Positions 11,600-21,864 of a stretch of DNA of 64,000 nucleotides are shown here, piece by piece. The position numbers and the translations under genes were made by a program. The DNA comes from Dillenia suffruticosa (lineage: Eukaryota; Streptophyta; Magnoliopsida; Dilleniales; Dilleniaceae): contig JAVTVX010000017.1 of assembly GCA_033439265.1 (NCBI GenBank), positions 14,036,501-14,100,500 of the forward strand, given 5' to 3'. The notes under the pieces are model-generated. The model saw only the letters and a list, made by a program, of their open reading frames with translations, was not told where the DNA came from and made no database searches. The first letter of the stretch is position 1; the number at the start of each line of letters is the position of its first letter.

Positions 11600-13130
11600 A
11601 CAAGTAAGAGAACATTAGATAATAGTTGAGCATAAGCAGTTGAGCATTGATGTTGATACCAACCAAGGATCTTTTTTGGCTCAGTTTATGGTCCAATCAG
11701 ATCTATCTGATCGCATTAGAGTAGTTCAGTAAACTGATGAGAAGACAATTAAGTTTTGAGAAAACATTCTTAAATGGGGGAAGGCTGAATTCAACATATC
11801 AAATGAAACAGTCAGATTTCGGGACAAGATAGTAGTTCCAGAGGCTTAGGGATTACGGAGATTGATTTGAAGGAATTACATAATTCAACATTTTTTGTTC
11901 ATTCAAAATCCACCAAGATGTATAGGGATTTATGTCAATTTTTTTGGTAGCCCGGTATGAAGAGACATAATGTAGAGTTTGTTTGTAGATACTTGACATG
12001 TCAACAAGTAAAGGTTGAATACCAGAGACCTGGTAGACTACTTGAGCCACTTTCTATCCCTGAGGGGAAATTGGAATATATCACCATGAATTTTGTCTCA
12101 GAATTATCCAAAACTATGAGGGGATGTGATACCATAAGGGTTATAATAGATCGTCTTACCTAATTAGCTCACTTTATTCCAATTGCAATAATTATTCTAT
12201 GAAGAAATTAGCTAAATTTTATATTGATGAGGTCGTGAGATTATATGGTATACCGGTATCCATTATTTCTGATAAAGATTTATGATTTGTTTCTCGATTT
12301 TGGCAAAACTTTCAGACTAGGTTGAGAACTAAATTTCTTTATAGCATACCATCCTCAGACAGATTGTCAGTAAAAAAAAAATTATTCAGACTCTAGAGGA
12401 TATCTTGAGAGCTTTTGTTCTAGAGCTCCCTAGTAGTTGGGCTGAATATTTAATATTAGTAAAATTTGCTTATAATAACAGCTACCACTTTAGCATTGAC
12501 ATGACACCATTTGAAGTATTATATGAGAGAAAATGTAGAACTCCTCTTTGTTGGGACAAAGTAGGAGAGAAACAGATATTTTAATCCGATACATGGCCTG
12601 CGTATCTACAAGAAACCACAGAAAAGATTAGGATTATTTGAGAAAAGTTTAGAACAACTCAATTCTGTCAGAAGAGTTATGCTAATCAGAGATGTAGAGA
12701 TTTCGAATTTGAAGTAGGAGATAAAGTTTTTCTTAAAATTTCGATAAAATTTTCCTTAAGATTTCTCCAATCAAAGGGGTGGTGAGATTTGGGAAGAAAA
12801 AGTGAAAACTCAGCTCTAGATTCGTTGATCCTTTTGAGATTCTAGCGAGAGTCAGATTATGAGTTGGCTCTACCTTCAACATTTGAAAGAGTTCACCCTA
12901 TCTTTCATGTTTCCATATTAAGGAAGTATATTCATGATCATTCACATGTGATCAACTATAAGCCACTCCAAATTATTGAAAATTTAACTTATGTTGAACA
13001 GTCAGTCCATATTTTAGATTCTTGAGAGCAGAACTTAAGAAATAAAACTATCAAATTGATAAAAGTTCTGTGAAGACATCATACCTCTGAAGAGGCATCC
13101 TGGGAGATGAACTAGAAATGAGAAAATGGT
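11600..13130 (+). pseudogene. gypsy-1 integrase with C-terminal region
   Basis: Ty3-gypsy integrase remnants in order. A degraded zinc-binding segment is followed by YLTCQQVKVEYQRPGRLLEPLSIPE and ITMNFVSELSKTMRGCDTIRVIIDRLT (11990-12160). Next come LYGIPVSIISDKDL near 12242 and SSWAEYLILVKFAYNNSYHFSIDMTPFEVLYERKCRTPLCW near 12430-12555. The C-terminal part includes FHVSILRKYIHD and TSEEASWEMN near 13080-13115, the usual plant gypsy ending that can carry a chromodomain-like tail. It would insert the DNA copy into the genome. Numerous stops make it non-functional. Confidence 0.85.
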
Positions 13131-13177
13131 ACCCATATCTTTTTGAGGATGAGCAGTGATCCGGAGGATCGGACTTT

Positions 13178-13191
13178 TAAGAAGGAAGGAT
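13178..13191 (+). other. Polypurine tract of gypsy-1
   Basis: The purine run AAGAAGGAAGGA lies directly before the 3' LTR. This is the expected plus-strand primer for element replication and fixes the LTR start at TGTGAGGTCCC. Confidence 0.75.
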
Positions 13192-15463
13192 GTGAGGTCC
13201 CATTTTAAGAAAATATTAAAATATACATTTGTATTTGCTTTTTATTGAATAAAATTAAAATTTTTGCATCTTACTTGGTAAAATTCATTGATTTCCTTTT
13301 ATTTGCGAGACATGTTTCGATTTTTATGTTTATGGTTTTAAATAGAGGTCGATTATATTAAAACTAGCATAGACTTTAGAACATACTGGCGAATGAGAAT
13401 AATCAGAGTAAGACAACAAGAGAACCGAATTAAGATTCTAGGTGGGACCCATAAAAGGGCCAAAAATGAAATGAAAATGAATATAAGAAAAAAAAAAGAG
13501 GACACCATGGCACATCATCACCCACCACATGATACTCTTACCTTTGACACCTCACCATGCTTGGGATTTCATATTCCTTTTCCACAAACTCATTCTAAAC
13601 TCCATTAAAACAACTATTTGAGCTTGACTTAAACTATCTCTGCCCATATATATGTTAACCCTAGCCTTTGGGAAGCAAAAAGAAGTATAGTATGATCTTT
13701 GTAGAAAAACTGCTCTATTTTGCAGCATGACCATACTTTGTTTTTTATTTAATATCTTTTTCTACACAATTGCAAATTGAGTGAACTTTTTTTTTTGAAA
13801 AAACTAGACTTCTATAGATTTAAAATGATATATAATTTGAAAAGTTTTATTGAGAAATTAATTTTTGGTAAATTTTCAAAATGATATGTTTTCTGCAAAA
13901 AAAAGTTGTCCTGTTTCTGTACTAAACTTTGCCTCGATTGTTAACTACTTTTTAGACTGAATTAAGCTAACCTTTGAATATAAAAATTGTAGCTTTGTGT
14001 CGTATTTTTAAAAAACTACTAGAATCATCTCAATTCATTATATGTAGACGAAATTATGTTAATTTTTTTATGATTGCGCAAGTTGTGTTGTTAATTTTGG
14101 GGTATAATATTGTTTGGTGTGGTTTTTTCCATACAATTGGAATTGAAACTTGCTATGAATATAAAAATTGTAGTCCTAAGTGTGACAATGTGATTCATCT
14201 CAATCCAAATATTGCAGCCCAAGATATGGTAGTTTTATCAAAACTTGTTTGTTTTGGAAATTCATTGAAATAACTCATTTGAGTTTTATGAGTTGGTTGA
14301 CTATAAGTACTACATATTCATAATATCTGGTTATGAATCCTGAATAATTCTTGTGATAAATTGAGATTTTCATGATCAATATCTCATGTGAACATAAAGT
14401 AATACAAAGAGAAATTGATATGATGATTTCTTCGAAACCTTTGCAAAACCTGCGGGTAAACTTTAAGGAGTACATTTGGTATTTGGAGTTTCAAAAGATT
14501 TGCAAAGTTTGTGAGTAAAGTTTGATGAACTGTGAATGTATTTCTTCTCTATACGAGGGTAGAATTAGAAATATATGAAGTGTTTGAGGTGTCTAACATA
14601 AAAAGACTTAGATTTCGTTTAGGAATACCAAATTTGGTTTGCTCTACCAGACTCTCATACACTAAGTTGATTCGATATTCTATTCCTTTCTTTAAACATC
14701 AATTTCAAATTAAAACAACAAAGATAAAGAAATATAATGAATCTAGAGTGGCTATTGTACTTATTTCTTTAGGATTATTTGAGATAATGTGTATCTCTTG
14801 TGCACTATTCAATGTCATGCTATTTGTATACTAATATTGATACTCCTATGCCTGATTACTTATTATGCATATTATTAATCCCCAGTATACTTGCTCAGCT
14901 TATACTGACACCAATATCTTTGTTTTTAGGTGATAAGGAGACGAGAGAAAATTGCAAGGTAGAGATCTTTGAGTCAACAGATTTCGATCCCTACTCATTT
15001 TTGTCTCACTTACATTGTCAAGACAAGTTGTTCTTGTATTTCTTTTGAATTTGTATGAATTGCCTGTTATATATAAACAAATAGTTGAAGGTTAAGGAGA
15101 GTCTTATATGTGTAGTTTTGTTTATGTTATGACTACATACCATGGTATGTTATTAGATGATCGGGAGAGCCATTAATACTTGTTTGTTTGATATTAGAGG
15201 TATTCTATTTGTTTTATCATGTTTTATATTAACTCCAGATGGCTAAATAGTAATTAAATATGAGAGATTTTATCGTTATTTTATTTGAAAAGAATAAGTA
15301 ACTTATTTTCTTTTAATATAAATCTCCTTCCGTGTTATCATATACGGGGAGTGCGATTTTTGCGAGTCCAGATGTCGTATTTTAATCGTATTGGTTGTTT
15401 TTACATTTGCATGTTTGTTTCCTTTTGCTAGGGGGTGTGACACCTGGATAGCAGGTCATCACA
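13192..15463 (+). repeat. 3' LTR of gypsy-1 (2272 bp)
   Basis: Starts TGTGAGGTCCC and ends GGTCATCACA, matching the end of the left LTR at 1823. The solo LTR at 40009-42588 is the same family inverted and about 300 bp longer. Most of that difference lies around its 41770-42010, which has no counterpart here. An open frame at 14532-14834 translates similarly to frames in the other two LTR copies. The five bases after the LTR are CAATC, the predicted target duplication. Confidence 0.9.
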
Positions 15464-16920
15464 CAATCCCTCTCATTCTTTTCTTTCTTCAGACAAGTTC
15501 ACTTGGTTTTTAGGTTCATCCACTCCTCCTTCATTTTCTCCCCTTGAACGAGAGTTCTCTTCATTGGATTGTTGTGGGACCAGAGGAGGATTAATATGAT
15601 CATTTCAGAAGATTCGCAAGTTGTTTCTAGATGAATTTTCTTCTTTTTACTCTTCTAAAAAAAAGAATTCATTTTCTATAAATATCATATTTTTCGATGT
15701 GTATACCTTGTTAGTATTGGGTTCAAAATAAATATATGCTTTTTAGAATGAAGCATACCCAATACAACACATTTCCTTCCTTTGGCATCTAATTTGTCTC
15801 TAAACTACATAGGAACATGAACATAACAAACACACCCAAAAACTCTAAGATAAGAGAGGTTTGGTTTGTTTTTTCTAATCAACTTTAATAGAGATTTTCC
15901 TCGGAGAACTCTAATTGAAAGGCAATTTATTAAATGTGTTATGGTACTAACCACATCACTCCAAAAATACCTAGGCATTTTAGTAAAAAGTATGATGGTT
16001 CTAGCTACTTCTAAGAGATGTCTATTTTTTCGCTTGGCAACTCCGTTTTGTTAGGGAGTATAAGGCAACTAGTTTGGTGAACAATTCATTTTTGCTCAAA
16101 AAAATTTTTGAAATTAGTGCTCATATACTCCCCAACTACTATCTATCCTAAAAATTTTAATGTTTGCCTCATATTGTTTTGCGGCATACTTGTCAAAAGA
16201 CTTGAAAGTTTCATAAGTTTGGTCTTTTGATCTTAACATATACACTCACGTATATCTAGATTTATGATCTATAAATGAGATGAAATATTTAAATTCTCTT
16301 CTAAATATCATAGGTGAATTATATATATCCGAGTGAACAAGATAAAAAAAAAAATTTATTTTGAGTTTCAGAAATAGAATAATACATTCAAGCTTTCTTT
16401 TCAAAAATGCAAGTTTTATAATGTCTATCTTTACAACTTTTTGATGGAAATAGATATTTCAAAACTTGCATACTTGGGTGACCTAATCTAACATTCCAAA
16501 GAAGATAACTTTCCTCTTGACATGTAGAAAATATAAAACTATCTTGTTTCCAAAAATATAAGTTATCTCTTATATAGATTTGTTACTAATCTCTTGATTT
16601 GTTTTCAGAAGCCTTGCAATTCAAGTCCTTAGTAACTTGTCTAATGGACATAAGATTAGAAGTAAATTGGGGAACGTATAAAACCTTTGATTTTTTTCTC
16701 AAAAAATTTCAACATCCCCAATTTGCTTAATTTTGAAATTATGTCCATTGCACTTTAACCATATTAGGGTCTTGGAAAGATTCAAGATTTTGAAACTTCT
16801 ATTTATGCTTAACCATATGGTGATCACAACCCGAAACTATCAACCATTTTGAGGAATTAATAGATGAGTTAGAGCAAATATCTAAGGAGGATTTTCTTTA
16901 TTTCTACGATTTTAAATTTG
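15464..16920 (-). pseudogene. copia-m protease, GAG-pre-integrase and integrase pseudogene
   Basis: Decayed pol region. The protease site is degraded to VSGCDHHMV near 16830 (family form DSGATDHM). LYVPQFTSNLMSIRQVTKDLNC follows near 16620-16685 and the GAG-pre-integrase motif LWNVRLGHPS near 16465-16495. The integrase shows PYTPKQNGVAKRKNRHLLEV near 16000-16060, then FWSDVVSTITHLINCLSIRVL. SYLRVFGCVCYVHVPM and KCVVLGM lie near 15760-15860. Stops and frameshifts are frequent. The frame ends mid-protein at the gypsy-1 border, which is a physical interruption rather than decay. Confidence 0.85.
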
Positions 16921-16979
16921 TTTTATTTGCTACTGCCTATGCATTTTGCTCCCTCCTTTCTTGCTCTCTTTCTTGATGA

Positions 16980-17765
16980 ACTCGGGTTTAAGGTTGGGAT
17001 AAAAAAATTAGCAAATATCCTTGGTATGTCTTGGTTTTTTATGGTAAGAATACACTTTTTTTAATTTCGTGCTTAGCTATGTTTGTAGCTTGTTCATCCT
17101 GGTTTGTGTAGAACCCATGAGCTTTATATCTAAACTCATTGATCTCCTCAAGCCCTTGAGATGCTGTGAATCATATATCAAGCCAATTGGTATGATAGAA
17201 ATTCTTTTATTCGAAGAATTTCTTGTTGGAGTTGCGCAAACGACTTATTGAGTAATGAGAGTAAGGAAAACACTCTGTCTTCATCTTGTCTCTTTTGTAG
17301 CACTTTCATGTCACTTGTGAGAGGTCTTAATGTGCTGAGCTCATTCCACAAATCCTAATGTTCTCTGAACAACTGTGGAGTTGATATCTCCTCTATTTGA
17401 ATGGTCGCAATCCTTCTTTGTATTTCAAATATTCTGCTTAAGTTTGATTCCTGACCATATAGCCCATACATTTGCTCCCATAAGGATTTGAAACTCCGAC
17501 AACACATCACCATGTTTTTGTGTGCTTGATCCATAGAGCTTGTTAGCAACATGAACACTTGATCATCTAGCTCATTCCATTCCTCAAATTATGGGTCTGG
17601 CCGATCTATAGGATCTTTTGTAATGAACAAGAGAAGTTTTGCTCCATCAAGAGATCTATTAATATGACTAGCTCATTGGAAGTAATTGATTGAGTTTAGA
17701 ATAATTTGAGAGAAAAGTTGGGTTTGAAGGAAGTAAGTTGAGGAAGAGAATTTCCCAACCACAAA
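16980..17765 (-). pseudogene. copia-m gag pseudogene
   Basis: UBN2/Retrotran_gag_2-type gag. The longest clean stretch is 17355-17558 (DQAHKNMVMCCRSFKSLWEQMYGLYGQESNLSRIFEIQRRI). It follows a segment reading FEEWNELDDQVFMLLTSSM and precedes one ending LLSLLNKSFAQLQQEI. A zinc-knuckle remnant (YHKKPRHTKDIC) lies near 17010-17050. Copia gag forms the particle. The frame is broken and dead. Confidence 0.8.
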
Positions 17766-17773
17766 ATCGACTT

Positions 17774-17785
17774 CTACTTTGATAC
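17774..17785 (-). other. Primer-binding site of copia-m
   Basis: On the minus strand GTATCAAAGTAG directly follows the LTR end TCACA. It is a degraded form of the tRNA-iMet site GGTATCAGAGC. Confidence 0.6.
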
Positions 17786-18296
17786 TGTGATGGATTTTTG
17801 AACAAGAAGAGTTGAAAATTCTAAAAAACTTCTGATTTATATTAATGAGATAGTATGATACAAAGGAAGAAAAATTATCATTCTTATCCTTTTATAATGA
17901 AAGAAAAAACTCTATTTATAGACAAATATAAAAACTAGCCAGTAGAGAGAGGAAGAAAGTCAAACAAGCTGTTGGAATTTCAAAATTTGAAAATTCCAAT
18001 AGCTAATTCTTTGATTATTGGAATATGCACTGCCCAAATTGTCTGGCAGTTCGTGTTTTCTTCCTGGACTTTTCTCCATAATTTTTGAATGTATTTTGGG
18101 CCTTGAATAGCTTGCATAATTCTGGACATTAAATCAGAAAAGAAAAGGTAGCAACTTTGAATTTCTAGACAATCTATCACGGCAAAAAAATGGCCCAATG
18201 TTTAGGACATTGTCCTATTTTCAAGTTAAACACTTGAGGTTGATCTTCTCTATTATTTGTAACATTAAATACTACCAATGGTATCTAACTCCAACA
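17786..18296 (-). repeat. 5' LTR of copia-m (~511 bp)
   Basis: On the minus strand it starts TGTTGGAGTTAGATACC and ends ATCACA, with a primer site next. The start and size are typical of plant copia LTRs. The partner LTR is outside the window. Confidence 0.75.
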
Positions 18297-19293
18297 CAAT
18301 ATAAAACTAATCAAGAAAAAAACATAAACTTTACCTATTACATATACATTAGAATATATACAACACTTAAACAAATTAACTTAGAAAAAAGAATACAAAA
18401 ATGAGTTAAAAACAAAAAATAAAAAAGATGGATATCAAATTTAGGACCCGAAATCCACTATTGCCACATGAATCTCTTTACTTAGCACCCAATGTACCTC
18501 ATATGTTAAAATAAAGGGTCAACTAACCATAGGTGAGCAAGTACCTCTTTCGAGGCATACAAAACATACTATAATACATAAGGCAATTAATGAAGTATTA
18601 AATATAGATCGTGAATGGAAAAGTATCCGTCAATAACAACACAATTAATTTTACTTATATGAAACTATAAATAATGAATAAAAGAGTAATAAAAAGGTGG
18701 AAGGTCAATTAGTTTGAAAACTCACTTGCTTAGGTATGAACTATAAAAAGCAATGTCAACGACTTGAGTTATTCATCCTAATCTATTTCAAGGGAAATGG
18801 AACTCTCATCTCTTCTTAACCTGTTGTTTCTTTCACATTTCCTTTGCTTCATATTTACATTTCATTTGTTTGACTTTAAATTAAGAAGAGAACTAAAATT
18901 TGGATTTCAAAAAGGACCTCTGACTTTTGGTAGAAGTAACTACAACAATCAGTTTCCTCGTCCATCCTTAAGACTTAAACTTTCCATTCGCCTTTGCGTT
19001 AACTTGTTTAACTATGACTATCTCACACTCTATGTAGAGATCACTTACCTCTGACTCTAGGTAAAGGCTAAATTAAGTGGTAAATAGAATCCAATAAGTC
19101 GAGATAAGCAAAAATATGATCATTTGGTGACAGTTAGATTGTCAACCATAGAGATATTACTATCATCTTTTGTTATTGATTTGGTGAGTAGATAAACATT
19201 TCATCGATCTAGGATAAAATTATTAACATTTCAAATCTTTACTTAGATTTTTCTTTATTTTTCTTAAATTTAGATAGAGTATTAACTTGTGAA
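18297..19293. other. Repeat-like sequence without a recognisable gene
   Basis: AT-rich non-coding sequence between copia-m and the RTE LINE. The 85-residue frame at 18797-19054 matches nothing I recognise. The region could be a further part of the gypsy-type LTR whose border is at 23882, interrupted by the LINE; this is untested. Confidence 0.4.
19271..19293. repeat. Left target-site duplication of RTE-A
   Basis: TAGATAGAGTATTAAC is repeated exactly at 21372-21387. Seven further bases match with two transitions, giving a duplication of about 16-23 bp, normal for a LINE. Confidence 0.85.
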
Positions 19294-21371
19294 TAGAAAA
19301 TCCAATAGGCAAGGAGTCATGTTGGTAGAATGAGAAAGTCTAAGTTGCTATACGAATCAAAGGAGAGTGTTATGAGAACCTTAAAAGTAAGAGAAGTAGT
19401 GATAAATTTGAAAAGTACAAGATTGTAAAAAGAAAGGTAAAAAAGATTATTCACGAATTAAAAAGTAAGGTGTGTAATGAATTTTACAATAACTATAAAT
19501 TAATGATTGAGAAAAAAATTACAAAAATGCCAAACTAAAGGAGAGGAAGGAAAAAGATCTAAATAGTATTAGGTGTATTAAGAGTAAGAGTGATAGTATT
19601 CTTATCAGGAATGAGGATATAAAAAAGCGTTGGATGAGTTATTTTGATAATTTTTTAACATTGAGAACACAAAAAATATTGGCGATATCGCGATATTTAT
19701 AAAAGAGATCAATAGATATTTTAAATACAAGATTCGTTCTCATGAAGTAAAAAGAAGGTTTAAAAAAAATGAAAAATAATAAAACCATATGACTTGATAG
19801 CATCCTCATTGAAATGTGAAAATATTTGGATGAAATAAGGATGGAAATATTAATGGATTTTTTTAACAAAATCTAACAAATTAAGAAAATGTCTCAATTA
19901 TAAACGGAGAATACACTTGTATTGATATATAAGAATAAAGAAAATATATAAAATTATTCTAATTATAGGGTTATTAAACTTAGGAGTCATACTATAAAAT
20001 TGTGAAAGAGAGTGATAGAATATAAATTGAAATTGAAAATAAGTGTATCTTAAAATTAATTTGGATTCATACCAGAACGATCTACTATTGAAACCATTCA
20101 TTTACTAAGACATTTGATAAAAATATTTAGAGAACAAAAAAGATATTTGTATATAGTATTCATTGATTTAAAAAAAAAAATGTATGATGGGCTTTTTAAC
20201 AAATAGGGGGATTTTTTTGAACTACAATAATCTTAGAAAAAATATGTGTGAGGGAGTTAATAACAATATAAGAATAAGTGATAGATTCCCGGTTGATATT
20301 GGATTTCATAAAAATTCGGTATTAAGTCCCTTCCTTTTGCCAATAGTGATAGATGGAATCACAAAAAATATCTAAAATGAAATATCATAGTGTATATTTT
20401 TTACAGATGATACAGTACTAGTCGATAAAACTAAAGAGGGTATTAGTGTTAAATTGGAATTATAAAGGGATATACTAGAATTTAGAGGATTTAGATTGAA
20501 TAGATCAAAACTGAGTATATATGAGTGTATATTTAGTGGAAATTATCAAAATGATAAAAAAAACAATTAATTTAAAATAACAAGACGTACAAAAAATGAA
20601 TATTTTAAATATCTTGAATCTATCACTCAAACTTATGACAATATAGATGAAAATGTGAATCATATGAATCAAGTAGGTTGGATGAATTGGAGAAGTGTAC
20701 CTTGAGTTCTTTGTGACTGTATGATATCATTACAGTTAAAGAGAAAATTTTATAGAATCACAGTAATATATATATTATTATATAACACTGAGTGTAAAAT
20801 CATTAAATAACAATAATAATATAAAATGGTTATAACTGAAATATGGATGTTCAGATAGATGTATGATAAAATTAGAAGAGATAGAATTAAAAATAAAAAA
20901 ATACGTACTAAGTTAGGAGTGATTTCAATTATAGATAAAATACGATAGTATCATCTAAAATTGTTTAAATATATACAACAAAAACTCAAAATCGCATTAG
21001 TTAGGAAGAGTGAAATCTTAAATATAAGAGATTCAATAAAACGTTAGGGTGAGTCGTTGAAAATGTGAATACAAATTATTCGTAAAGATATGAATGATAA
21101 GTGTCAAGAGTTAAAGGAGATAACTTTACTGGGTATGAGTGATATAAGCTAACTCGAAATAATTAAATCATTTCTCTTATTTTTTTTATTTCTATAAATA
21201 GTTTATTTTTATTTTTTCGTCATTGTTATTTTATTTATTTTTTAGTATTATTTTTTCTATTTTTGTTTTTAAATTTAAATTTTATTTTATTTTTCTTTTC
21301 TCTCTCCTATATGTCTTTCAAACAATCAACCCAAAAATTTGAAATTAAGGTTCAAGCTATTGTTGTTATTA
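19294..21371 (+). mobile_element. RTE-clade LINE, 5'-truncated copy (RTE-A)
   Basis: It is flanked by the duplications at 19271-19293 and 21372-21394. It begins inside the reading frame upstream of the RT, so the endonuclease is missing, the usual result of incomplete target-primed copying. The 3' end carries the signature of plant RTE elements: a segment resembling GACCCCAAAATTTGGGATTAAGGCT (near 21325-21355), then short TTG/TTA repeats. It is a sister of RTE-B at 58075-61681. Confidence 0.88.
19740..21150 (+). pseudogene. RTE-A reverse transcriptase pseudogene
   Basis: RT landmarks are scattered over three frames. KKMKNNKTI and LVLIYKNKENI lie upstream of DLLLKPFIY. IVFIDLKKMYDGL is near 20150, and SDRFPVDIGFHKNSVLSPFLLPIVIDGITK at 20275-20370. 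The catalytic motif is FTDDTVLVDKTKEG near 20395-20440; the family form is FADD, so both aspartates remain although the frame is dead. The C-terminal part shows FKYLESITQ, GWMNWRS and later degraded blocks of the RTE tail. Many stops make it non-functional. Confidence 0.8.
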
Positions 21372-21394
21372 TAGATAGAGTATTAACCTATGAA

Positions 21395-21790
21395 CATGGC
21401 ACCAATGAGTTAGAATTTCATATTCATTGTACTTTAAAAATTTGGTCATAAACATATAATAACATAAAACATGAATAAACTAAGTGAAATTTTATTCTAA
21501 ACAATAGAACATGCACATGGAAAAGAACCAAAGAGATACACTATTCTTATAATTTAATACATTCCCTTCTTAAAGCAAATTCTATTTTGTTATAACATAT
21601 CATGAGCATAGATGAACAACAGAAAAAGTTTAAACTCAATAAACTTTCCTAGAAAGGCATAATATTCACTAAACTTATATAATTACAACAATGCAAAGGC
21701 ATAAACATCACACAGATTTAGCACAATCATGGAGGAAAAACTCTAAGTTTAACAAGGAATTCACCTGTTGCCTGGAATGGCAAAGTCAAT
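21395..21790. other. AT-rich sequence, no gene seen
   Basis: Flank of RTE-A. No coding signal and no clear repeat. It may belong to the LTR-like unit ending at 23882. Confidence 0.4.
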
Positions 21791-21798
21791 TGTATTTC

Positions 21799-21864
21799 AT
21801 CTTTGAGCTAAGCCTATTTCATATTGTATTCATCTTTGAGCTAAGCCTATTTCATATTGTATTC
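21799..21864. repeat. 33-bp exact tandem duplication
   Basis: The unit starting ATCTTTGAGCTAAGCC occurs twice head to tail (21799-21831 and 21832-21864) with no differences. It is therefore young compared with the surrounding decayed sequence. Confidence 0.9.

Larger units (their letters stand above)
1..15463 (+). mobile_element. Ty3-gypsy LTR retrotransposon gypsy-1, decayed, 5' end outside window
   Basis: This is an old gypsy element with LTR, primer site, gag, protease, RT, RNase H, integrase, polypurine tract and LTR in the normal order. The left LTR is cut by the window edge. The two LTRs differ at about one position in seven in a stretch compared by eye (541-650 against 14184-14293), so it is an old insertion. 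All reading frames carry stops or frameshifts. A 6.5 kb DNA element (4216-10682) splits the RT. The right end abuts a minus-strand copia element exactly where that element breaks off, so gypsy-1 probably jumped into it. Confidence 0.9.
15464..18296 (-). mobile_element. Ty1-copia retrotransposon copia-m, 5' portion only
   Basis: Read on the minus strand the order is LTR (18296-17786), primer site, gag, protease, GAG-pre-integrase and integrase. It then stops abruptly at 15464 against the gypsy-1 LTR. RT, RNase H and the 3' LTR are missing from the window. The simplest reading is that gypsy-1 inserted here, so the rest should lie to the left of the window. Confidence 0.85.
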
